DNA of 17,042 nt, from positions 1 to 17,042 of the forward strand of contig JWZX01003141.1 in assembly GCA_001275005.1 (NCBI GenBank). Reading direction: 5' to 3'. Source of the DNA: Chrysochromulina tobinii. Its lineage: Eukaryota; Haptophyta; Prymnesiales; Chrysochromulinaceae. The notes beneath the pieces were generated by a model that was given only the letters and a program-made list of their open reading frames with translations, searched no databases and had not been told where the DNA came from. The translations under genes were made by a program, and so were the position numbers. This document shows, in pieces, positions 15,601 through 17,042 of this stretch; the first letter of the stretch is position 1, and every line of letters begins with the position of its first letter.

Positions 15601-17042
15601 TCCGGCACGTGCACCTTCGTGTGCCCTCTGGGCCAGTACCTCACTTCCGTTAATGCCACGTGCGCGGCGTGTGCCTCCAACTGCAAGACGTGCGCGGGCA
15701 GCGCGAGCACCTGCACCTCGTGTGACCCGAGCTCGAGCTCCCCCATCCTGCACTCGTCTGCGTGCATCAGCACGTGCCCGAACGGCATGTACGACGACTC
15801 GAGCTTCCTGTGCAGCGCATGCCACTCGAGCTGCTCCGCCTGCTCGGCTGGCGGCGCCAACGACTGCCTCACTTGCGCCGCCGCAACGCCGAACAGGCTC
15901 GGCACAACGTGCGTCGCATCGTGCGGCAGCGGCAAGTACGCCGACGCGAACGCCCAGTGCCAGACCTGTAGCGCGAGCTGCGTCGACTGCAACGGACCCT
16001 CAAGCAACCAGTGCACTTCGTGCCCCACGTTTGCGCCGTATCTGTTCGGGGCCACGTGCCTTGCTGTCTGCCCGCTGGGCTACTATGGCTCGGGCACATC
16101 TTGCATCGCGTGCGACTCGTCGTGCGTCTCGTGCAACGGGGCCGGGCCGAACATGTGCCTGAGCTGCCCTGCACGCCGGCCGCATCTCGTCACTGCCGCA
16201 TCTTGGGTTGCCAATGGCGCATGCACCTGCGCGTCGGGCTTCCGCGCCACTGAGACCGCATGCACCCAGATCGACGAGTGCGCCGAAGGCACGCACACCT
16301 GCCTATTCGGCGCCAATTACTGCACCGACCTGACGGGCTCCTTTAGCTGCACCTGTCCGCCGGGCTACACGGGCAACGGCGTCACGTGCACGGATGTGAA
16401 CGAGTGTGGAAACTCCACATGGGCAGGCACGCACTTGTGCAGCGAGCATGCCTCGTGCACCAATCTCATCGGCGCCTTGCGCCCGAGCGGATTGGGTTAC
16501 CAGTGCACGTGCACGCGCGCAGGCTACTGGGGCACCGGCTTCTTCTGCACGGACGTCAACGAGTGCACGCTCACCTCGGCGCTGCCAACAACTTCGCCGC
16601 ACAGGTGCACGGCCAACTCGGACTGCATCAACCTCGACGGCAACTACACGTGCGCTTGCAAGCAATTCCGCACGTTCTCGACCAATCTCAACCGAGAGTT
16701 CATCTCCCCGGGCTACGTGGCGCGGCCGGGCGGCGACCCGAACGCACTCGGGGGCTTCAGCTGCATTGACATTGACGAGTGTACCAACGGCACGGATAGG
16801 TGCGACCGCGGCCGCGGCGAATGCATCAACACCAATGGTGGCTACCAATGCCGGTGCACCGATTCCTTCTTCGGCGGCGATGGCTTCAGCTGCTTGATGG
16901 CTCCGCCGTCGCCACCGCCGAAGCCGCCCAGTCCTCCGTTGGCACCGCCGCCACCCTCGTTACCCCCGTATCCACCCGGCAAGGCACCACGGCCTCCTCC
17001 GCCCTCGCCGCCACCGCGGCCGCCACCGAGCCCGCCGCCACC
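1..17042 (+). CDS. Giant fibrocystin-L-like multidomain extracellular protein (partial at both ends)
   Basis: One coding region appears to fill the window. Coding sense runs in frame 1 (1 to ~697), frame 2 (to ~6704), frame 3 (to ~7209), frame 1 (to ~11628), frame 2 (to ~13334) and frame 1 (to the end). Recognisable domains continue across every switch. The product would be about 5,680 residues: Pro-rich linkers, LNR-like cassette, 5 IPT, DNRLRE-like, ILEI, discoidin-like, two G8/beta-helix units, a fibrocystin post-helix module, EGF, furin-like, DUF4215 and calcium-binding EGF repeats. All are extracellular families, and sequons and cysteines are abundant. No signal peptide or membrane segment is seen, but both ends are missing. 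No intron is needed. The animal relatives PKHD1L1/PKHD1 are large single-pass surface proteins of about 4,000 residues; this one is longer because of the Cys-rich and Pro-rich additions. Treating it as one gene is inference; the alternative is several broken genes. Confidence 0.8.
154..360 (+). other. Unrecognised Cys-containing island between Pro linkers
   Basis: Frame 1 encodes about 69 residues that start GSVVACLGCQRLNRGYCW and end SQSCSDVV, with six or more cysteines and one sequon (NQT). It lies between Pro-rich linkers, so it behaves as an independent module. The spacing matches no Cys-rich family I recognise; it might be a small lectin-like or chitin-binding-like fold, but nothing specific supports that. 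Confidence 0.5.
361..480 (+). repeat. Pro-rich linker 2
   Basis: Frame 1 contains PPPTPSLPPSPPMPPQPP and PPPSPPPPPFPPL. It separates the Cys island at 154-360 from the LNR-like cassette. Confidence 0.8.
484..603 (+). other. LNR/Notch-repeat-like cysteine cassette
   Basis: Frame 1 encodes CQNDCGPSEIGWVSDGVCDD, then GGPGSEFSGC and GMGKDCADCG. Six cysteines and clustered acidic residues (SDG-x-CDDGG, DCADC) resemble a Lin12/Notch repeat, a small Ca2+-binding disulphide module. The same core (SDG-x-CDDGGPGSE) is, in my recollection, common in predicted surface proteins of haptophytes and other marine algae. This is one of the hints about the source organism. It is flanked on both sides by Pro-rich linkers. 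Confidence 0.6.
613..740 (+). repeat. Pro-rich linker 3 with a frame change
   Basis: It starts in frame 1 (LAPSPPPRPPPPLRPPP) and ends in frame 2 (PPPPRLPYPAAPPPV). The CCC run 697-699 is the likely place of the shift. Both frames are Pro-rich, so the exact base is uncertain by about ten positions. Confidence 0.75.
690..703 (+). other. Frame change 1 (frame 1 to 2), apparent extra C in CCC 697-699
   Basis: Reading 697-699 as two Cs turns the frame 1 linker into the frame 2 reading RRPPPPRLPYPAAPPP, which leads into the IPT array. Confidence 0.7.
698..6704 (+). CDS. Segment 2 (frame 2): IPT array, DNRLRE-like, ILEI, discoidin-like, IPT, G8-1, beta-helix 1
   Basis: Frame 2 is open for about 2,000 codons without a break. 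In order it holds IPT 1-4 (836-1951), a DNRLRE-like beta domain (1979-2458), a Cys-containing spacer (2459-2719), an ILEI domain (2720-2989), a poorly recognised spacer (2990-3361), a discoidin-like domain (3362-3757), IPT 5 (3818-4111), G8 (4112-4474) and a parallel beta-helix (4475 to about 6360). A beta-rich tail then continues into the next segment. The frame formally runs to a TGA at 6866-6868. However, its last 50 or so residues are basic and meaningless, while frame 3 continues with good protein from about 6705. This segment matches the N-terminal two thirds of the fibrocystin-L core in order and content. The ILEI domain is the unexpected component. Confidence 0.85.
836..1951 (+). other. 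Four tandem IPT/TIG domains
   Basis: Frame 2. IPT 1 about 836-1162 (TPVLTRTSP, then EGDTITIKGHAF). IPT 2 about 1163-1432 (PVIRSMSPIRGSLAGGTLVN). IPT 3 about 1436-1690 (diverged start, VTVSGSGF). IPT 4 about 1694-1951 (LSGLSPATVSLAGGAELVI, then GAGFS). Each has the usual pattern SP-x(2)G-x(2)GG-hydrophobic-h-G-x-G/F, followed by a paired-Cys strand such as CGVTCPI or IGSTRC with a later CTVPS/CNASP. IPT domains are immunoglobulin-like. In plexins, Met and fibrocystins they are extracellular and occur in tandem. The lead-in CEMPSGCTFAYALSLTPV before IPT 1 resembles the tail of a preceding fibrocystin-type unit. Confidence 0.85.
1979..2458 (+). other. DNRLRE-like beta domain
   Basis: After a six-proline spacer (1958-1975), frame 2 encodes about 160 residues. 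They include VLLNFAGLTNINLPRGSNLT and RATLHVAPQSGG, then WEMQPYDLGFASDESPDFSS and FNRPELRLLFDP. The order 'h-h-x-F-x-L...h-P-x-G-x-x-h-x-x-A-x-L-x-h' plus a closing RPELRLLF is that of DNRLRE-type domains, carbohydrate-binding-module-like beta sandwiches found in surface proteins. A similar region occurs among the IPT repeats of PKHD1L1 as I remember it. The assignment rests on pattern only and an unnamed beta sandwich is possible. Confidence 0.5.
2720..2989 (+). other. ILEI (FAM3/CEMIP-type) domain
   Basis: Frame 2 encodes RDGVCVAAINPPDRPRTACF, then DTKTQGQGAEKLASWIDGLP, LGTQVMIASCSRLSW, VFATLGARNPPTRIDDAYAL and VGFKG. This is the ILEI signature: a G-h-x-V-h-h-h start; FDT followed by a helix; h-P-x-G-T-x-V-x-I-A; then LGA/LGS; then D-x-x-A-h-V-G-x-K-G. 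ILEI domains are known from the FAM3 secreted proteins and from the G8 proteins CEMIP and TMEM2 in animals. Extra cysteines (GVCVAA, TACF, ASCS) suggest a local disulphide. Its position between the IPT array and G8 links it to the same family rather than to a chance insertion. Confidence 0.75.
3362..3757 (+). other. Discoidin-like (F5/8 type C) domain
   Basis: Frame 2. A domain of about 130 residues is bracketed by cysteines (CTSSLANSYGSRHGAGLATD at the start, SDSCEV at the end). It has the features of the F5/8 type C family: A-x-DGDGSSYWLS, then LFTVDLGMDTAIRALNFTW, then RRLRIYMAGAA. Such domains bind glycans or lipids at cell surfaces. The match is good in the first half and weaker in the second. 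A short spacer then leads to IPT 5. Confidence 0.65.
3818..4111 (+). other. IPT/TIG domain 5
   Basis: Frame 2 encodes PRVLSVSPRRGSTAGGTALT, then ITVEGL, IAGKACTV, VRCTTGSYG and finally ATYEYIDLW. This is the clearest IPT in the window and runs straight into the G8 domain, exactly as the last IPT does in fibrocystin-L-type proteins. Confidence 0.85.
4112..4474 (+). other. G8 domain 1
   Basis: Frame 2 begins LWSRRTTWGGEGYTIPG and contains the 'WIQNGQRILLDCSVRLYMLI' / 'VQGVLQF' strand pair, NYIFVMGGSFIVGTE and ITLHG. The family marks are W-x(4)TWGG at the start, a strand ending LLD, 'L-x-V-x-G-x-L-x-F' and 'G-S-F-x-V-G-T-E-x-x-P'. G8 domains (named for eight conserved glycines) occur in PKHD1, PKHD1L1, TMEM2 and CEMIP, next to beta-helix repeats. 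CEMIP and TMEM2 have been linked to hyaluronan turnover. Whether this protein has such activity cannot be told. Confidence 0.85.
4475..6360 (+). other. Parallel beta-helix region 1 (PbH1 repeats)
   Basis: Frame 2. Key motifs are GRYPIHFHMIGAV at about 4928, NSIHHTYNRAIAIHG at about 4988, GHTYFVEDGVETKNVITGN at about 5078, YGFWFF, EAHNNGRYGLRIF, and late turns such as NATFINYDREGMVAVGG. This is the beta-helix that follows the first G8 in the G8 family. The R-Y-P-I-H-F-H and 'N-R-A-x-x-I-H-G' and 'GHxxFxEDGxE' elements are among its most conserved parts. Repeats contain several CxxC-like pairs (CPECSQ, CAGCS) that may be structural disulphides. Confidence 0.85.
6701..6710 (+). other. Frame change 2 (frame 2 to 3), apparent extra C in CCC 6704-6706
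   Basis: Reading gagccattc instead of gagcccattc joins AYDRSDE (frame 2) to PFGMNLANTP (frame 3). Past the run, frame 2 is a basic nonsense tail to a stop at 6868. Confidence 0.75.
6705..7209 (+). CDS. Segment 3 (frame 3): beta-rich tail after first beta-helix
   Basis: After the CCC run at 6704-6706, frame 3 reads on as FGMNLANTPHFEDSKYQ and continues for about 165 sensible residues to WWDPNCGGVSG near 7209. Contents are a beta-rich tract with a sequon (NRTYM), GIYHLESTTITVGNN, and a basic motif RRRLVARRRLSR at 7065-7100. The next residues in this frame (after 7211) are nonsense. Frame 1 gives TFRVVYAPPPSPPPP, so the frame moves again at the GGG run 7209-7211. A frame 1 stop (TGA 7204-7206) forces that switch to lie after 7206. 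I do not recognise a named domain here. By position it corresponds to the region between the two G8/beta-helix units of fibrocystin-L. Confidence 0.7.
7207..7212 (+). other. Frame change 3 (frame 3 to 1), apparent extra G in GGG 7209-7211
   Basis: Reading agtggcacg instead of agtgggcacg gives NCGGVSGTFRVVYAPPP. A frame 1 stop at 7204-7206 sets the upstream limit. Confidence 0.75.
7210..11628 (+). CDS. Segment 4 (frame 1): SEA-like region, G8-2, beta-helix 2, fibrocystin post-helix module
   Basis: This is an open frame of about 1,470 codons. It begins with a Pro linker (7234-7323), a SEA-like/unknown region (7324-8100) and a second Pro linker (8101-8205). A Cys-rich lead-in GCPETCFGGCF follows, then G8-2 (8272-8661), beta-helix 2 (8662 to about 10236) and a post-helix module (10237-11598). 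The formal stop TGA at 11674-11676 lies just after an EGF-like unit has lost its frame at the GGGG run 11628-11631, so I take it as an artefact of the shift. The GTG at 7207 is no start, because protein sense continues from segment 3 across the junction. Confidence 0.85.
7234..7323 (+). repeat. Pro-rich linker 4
   Basis: Frame 1 has PPPSPPPPSPPLPPPPPP and FPSPPADP. It separates the first G8/beta-helix unit from the SEA-like region. Confidence 0.8.
7324..8100 (+). other. SEA-like/unknown two-part region between Pro linkers
   Basis: Frame 1. The first half runs from AFVVDLRMTIPSSQLATV through ARAVAEAAVCSGQRTTC to AGRRQLQTTTMSDIVFTVTR. The second half ends SIRAAVASDLGLTTSQISVA. The pattern (beta strand, helix with I/V-x-x-A/S, 'DLGL-x-x-x-Q-I-S-V') resembles the small alpha/beta modules that recur in algal surface proteins and is vaguely SEA-like. 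The RRQLQ motif at 7636-7650 lies between the halves. No confident family name. Confidence 0.4.
8101..8205 (+). repeat. Pro-rich linker 5
   Basis: Frame 1 has PPDPPPRPPPSPRPPPSPPH and a looser PPGNPMHPPQIP, just before the Cys lead-in of G8-2. Confidence 0.8.
8272..8661 (+). other. G8 domain 2
   Basis: Frame 1 begins WSDMYTWHGQGMNLGATEDD, with ALFVWPGFKSNVTIKACRTV, LDFNLDVQLYSLVVWGVLDI, CINIKPGGKIVAG and LQFHLVGDE. The layout equals G8-1: W-S-D-x-x-TW start, strand ending VLDF, 'L-x-V-W-G-x-L-D-I' and a G-G-K-x-x-A-G turn. A Cys-rich lead-in (GCPETCFGGCF, 8233-8262) precedes it after the Pro linker. Having a second G8 places the protein with fibrocystin (PKHD1/PKHD1L1) rather than with CEMIP/TMEM2, which have one. 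Confidence 0.85.
8662..10236 (+). other. Parallel beta-helix region 2 (PbH1 repeats)
   Basis: Frame 1. Helix turns include HYENNIVWRGATGFRVGG, ARVINNVVFGALM (about 9289-9375), TFIGNAVAGAEGPCLGFKGF (about 9463-9522), NNTLHSCEIGIGIKGD, and VRIADSLVGFFWGG. The GRYPIHFH motif of the first helix is absent, and 'GNAVAGAEGPC' takes the equivalent place. As I remember the family, fibrocystins show the same difference between their first and second helices. The two units would then be ancient, not a recent local duplication. Confidence 0.8.
10237..11598 (+). other. Fibrocystin-type post-helix module
   Basis: Frame 1. Conserved-looking blocks in order: CVVLDCDGPKHVVIHDLDGS (10237), WNAWSCNATSMQPARLIIES (10870), MDEDHTSRNIAPVALASGGY then VDLFGGGWDH (to about 11019), YDCLKRLMTFHTTV (11044), LAFTGTNPKHLRLML (about 11107), VVISIFYSDPQQLEVHY, and EEFFDPQYLVRNLASIFGIP then SDRMRV. 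The order LDGS - ESMD - GGYVDL - FTGTxPxxLRL - IFYxDPQ - NLA matches the region after the second helix in PKHD1L1 as I recall it. Function unknown. A low-complexity insertion (10501-10662) interrupts it. Confidence 0.75.
10501..10662 (+). other. Ala/Glu-rich insertion bracketed by RRL and RRAL
   Basis: Frame 1 reads RRLEGSEANASSGVIGVGIG, then an Ala/Glu-rich run (SAAAAALPAPLMSSEEAAAA) and EEAEYLTRRALAS. It splits a conserved module, has no cysteine, looks disordered, and has dibasic RR-x-L-type motifs at both edges. That arrangement could let it be cut out by a kexin-like protease. This is inference. Confidence 0.5.
11602..11689 (+). other. EGF-like unit split by a frame change
   Basis: CEGVICGAAG is read in frame 1. 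After dropping one G at 11628-11631, SCYEGACVCQTGWDDHPSC follows in frame 2. The six-cysteine pattern C-x(4)-C-x(4)-C-x(4)-C-x-C-x(8)-C is a typical EGF-like module, which is the main evidence for the exact place of the shift. Confidence 0.7.
11625..11636 (+). other. Frame change 4 (frame 1 to 2), apparent extra G in GGGG 11628-11631
   Basis: Dropping one G restores a six-cysteine EGF-like unit (AAGSCYEGACVC). Without it, frame 1 stops at 11676. Confidence 0.8.
11629..13334 (+). CDS. Segment 5 (frame 2): EGF-like unit and first furin-like repeat block
   Basis: Dropping one G from 11628-11631 gives AAGSCYEGACVCQTGW, which completes the EGF-like unit begun in segment 4. Frame 2 then reads through about eight furin-like Cys-rich repeats (11741-13045), a Ser/Ala-rich spacer (13046-13276) and the start of a Pro linker (13277). 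The frame stays open to a TGA at 13448-13450. From about 13338 it becomes a basic, His/Arg-rich string, while frame 1 keeps a clean Pro-rich reading. The frame therefore changes in the C runs 13328-13337, here as one missing base. No start codon is needed, since the segment continues from segment 4. Confidence 0.8.
11741..13045 (+). other. Furin-like Cys-rich repeat block 1 (about eight units)
   Basis: Frame 2. Units follow C-x2/3-C-x2-C-x-G-x(4)-C-x2-C-...-C-x3-C-P-x-G-x(6-10)-C-x2, for example CSSTCKTCSGPRTTQCTSC, CDATCATCDGPGSCLSC and CHPTCSTCTAPADASRC. Two units in the middle (about 12100-12470) are stretched by 15-25 residues and have extra cysteines. The repeat is of furin/growth-factor-receptor cysteine-rich type: a disulphide-bonded extracellular stalk found in receptors, proteases and many protist surface proteins. 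Confidence 0.85.
13046..13276 (+). other. Cys-free Ser/Ala-rich spacer
   Basis: Frame 2 encodes about 77 residues without cysteine, rich in Ser/Ala/Gly (NSTASAASAELRGL), ending PEIQRVLLVGRMWAN just before the Pro linker. It looks like a flexible spacer after the repeat block. No domain recognised. Confidence 0.5.
13277..13608 (+). repeat. Longest Pro-rich linker (6), with a frame change
   Basis: About 110 codons. It begins in frame 2 (PPPLPPPPPMTPPPPPPPPP) and changes to frame 1 within the C runs 13328-13337. It holds a DNA repeat around ccatccccgccacctccgtc (copies near 13470 and 13500) and ends in SPPPPSPSPPRPP-type units. Tandem CCN repeats of this kind are prone to slippage and misassembly. 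Confidence 0.8.
13328..13337 (+). other. Frame change 5 (frame 2 to 1), apparent missing C in C runs 13328-13337
   Basis: Adding one C to CCCC 13334-13337 continues the Pro linker as PPPPKLPPAPPPP in frame 1. Frame 2 turns basic and stops at 13450. Confidence 0.7.
13335..17042 (+). CDS. Segment 6 (frame 1): Pro linker, tandem beta units, DUF4215, furin-like and cbEGF repeats (3' open)
   Basis: I read this frame codon by codon from 13381 to 17041 and found no stop. It contains the rest of a long Pro linker (to 13608), two diverged beta units (13612-14310), a short Pro run, an Asn/Ser/Thr tract ending in GRRQLQ (14338-14418), and an undistinguished spacer (14419-14580). Then come three DUF4215 repeats (14581-15009), about eight furin-like repeats (15049-16245), four calcium-binding EGF domains (16270-16893) and a final Pro linker from 16903. 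The frame is still open at base 17042, so the C-terminus, and any membrane anchor, lies beyond the window. Confidence 0.85.
13612..14310 (+). other. Two diverged tandem beta units
   Basis: Frame 1. Unit A (about 13621-13930) begins LFGNLKLSFNGETTEAISVG and has VKSKLEALTVISSVGVTARA and FDVEFHYGELVTTPLNLG. Unit B (about 14056-14310) begins LGGGLTISFRNQTTALFPAN, followed by ATASEMRDALMDLETIGEIE, LRWTIRFYADGDPPHMGPQP and DLVLNLNNL. Both share 'G-x-L-x-h-S-F-x-x-x-T-T', a helix ending 'L-E-x-h', 'h-G-x-h-x-V' and 'h-x-F-x-h-x-F-x-x-G'. I recall similar 'TATA-x-x-h-x-x-A-L-x-x-L-x-x-I-G' units in predicted algal and oomycete surface proteins. I have no family name. Confidence 0.55.
14338..14418 (+). 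other. Asn/Ser/Thr tract with stacked sequons and a GRRQLQ motif
   Basis: Frame 1 encodes ISNATSSNSSSTNSSSTNSI followed by NGRRQLQ. At DNA level a unit like tcgtcaacgaactca is imperfectly repeated. At least three N-glycosylation sequons fall within 15 residues. The motif RRQLQ (14404-14418) repeats the one at 7636-7650, so it may be a processing site placed after a glycosylated spacer. Confidence 0.6.
14581..15009 (+). other. Three DUF4215-type Cys-rich repeats
   Basis: Frame 1. Unit 1 14581-14685 (CGNGIRSTAEDCDDGNTQGG then DGCNALC). Unit 2 14749-14862 (CGDGKRIVWIATDECDDNNT then SGDGCSANC). Unit 3 14905-15009 (CGDGKRVGTELCDDGNQLTL then DGCSQTC). Each ends IE-x-GF-x-C. The pattern C-G-[ND]-G...E-x-C-DD-x-N...DGC-x-x-x-C matches DUF4215, a likely Ca2+-binding extracellular repeat found in bacteria and protists. 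Unit 2 has DDNNT instead of DDGNT. Confidence 0.85.
15049..16245 (+). other. Furin-like Cys-rich repeat block 2 (about eight units)
   Basis: Frame 1. Units of about 48-53 residues repeat regularly. The first begins CHSSCATCTGPSATQCSTC, and later ones have CPSSCLTCSGSSSTSCLTC, CSASCVDCNGPSSNQCTSC and CDSSCVSCNGAGPNMCLSC. Most have the internal C-x3-C-x(1-3)-G-x-Y element (SCPSGKYARS, VCPLGYYGSG). The last unit runs into an EGF-type CTCASGF. The units are more uniform than those of block 1 at 11741-13045, so this block probably expanded more recently. Confidence 0.9.
16270..16893 (+). other. Four calcium-binding EGF-like domains
   Basis: Frame 1. cbEGF 1 16270-16389 (IDECAEGTHTC, then LTGSFSCTCPPGYTG). 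2 16393-16548 (DVNECGNSTWAGTHLC, long loop with GYQCTC). 3 16552-16764 (DVNECTLTSALPTTSPHRC, then LDGNYTCAC, long loop before the last Cys). 4 16768-16893 (DIDECTNGTDRC, then NGGYQCRC). Each has the D-[IV]-[DN]-E-C start and an Asn followed by an aromatic that define Ca2+ binding. Such chains form rigid rods in fibrillin-like matrix proteins. Units 2 and 3 are longer than usual. Confidence 0.9.
16903..17042 (+). repeat. Pro-rich linker 7, cut by the window end
   Basis: Frame 1 after the last cbEGF reads PPSPPPKPPSPPLAPPPPS and continues to the final base. The window therefore begins and ends in the same kind of sequence. Confidence 0.8.

Noticed and set aside
1-17042. Bacterial or viral origin
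   Set aside because: Domain set, HRGP-like linkers and LNR-like cassette point to a eukaryotic surface protein. No operon structure, ribosome binding sites or viral hallmark gene was seen. Only the DUF4215 repeats are also common in bacteria.

Overview
The window looks like the interior of one enormous eukaryotic protein-coding gene on the + strand, open at both ends. There is no start codon, stop codon, promoter, intron or second gene that I can support. Following the coherent protein through five one-base frame changes gives roughly 5,680 codons from base 1 to base 17042. The product is a modular extracellular protein related to the animal fibrocystin-L (PKHD1L1) family. High GC, Pro-rich (S)PPPP linkers of hydroxyproline-rich-glycoprotein type, a Notch-repeat-like cysteine cassette with a DDGGPGSE core, and RR-x-L motifs together suggest a marine alga. 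A haptophyte fits best, with prasinophytes or other algae as alternatives. This is pattern recognition, not a database result.

Layout: (1) 1-740: Pro-rich linkers around an unrecognised Cys segment and an LNR-like cassette. (2) 750-4111: four IPT/TIG domains, a DNRLRE-like beta domain, an ILEI (FAM3/CEMIP-type) domain, a discoidin-like (F5/8 type C) domain and a fifth IPT. (3) 4112-7230: first G8 domain, first parallel beta-helix (with the GRYPIHFH motif) and a beta-rich tail. (4) 7234-8205: two Pro linkers around a SEA-like/unknown region. (5) 8206-11600: second G8, second beta-helix and a fibrocystin-type post-helix module. (6) 11602-13045: one EGF-like unit and about eight furin-like Cys-rich repeats. 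(7) 13277-14420: a long Pro linker, two diverged copies of a beta unit and an Asn/Ser/Thr tract. (8) 14581-16893: three DUF4215 repeats, about eight more furin-like repeats and four calcium-binding EGF domains. (9) 16903-17042: another Pro linker running off the end.

The frame changes lie at about 697, 6704, 7209, 11628 and 13334. Each sits in or beside a run of 3-5 C or G. Four behave as one extra base and one as a missing base, and domain homology continues across each. They are most simply read as sequence/assembly errors, with a decaying gene as the alternative. The conventional stops at 6868, 11676 and 13450 are therefore probably not real ends.

The order IPT - G8 - beta-helix - G8 - beta-helix - post-helix module is the fibrocystin core. 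Here it carries an ILEI domain known from the related CEMIP/TMEM2 proteins and long Cys-rich stalk repeats separated by rigid Pro-rich spacers. The likely role is a very large secreted or surface-coat/adhesion protein. The biological role itself is not shown by the sequence.
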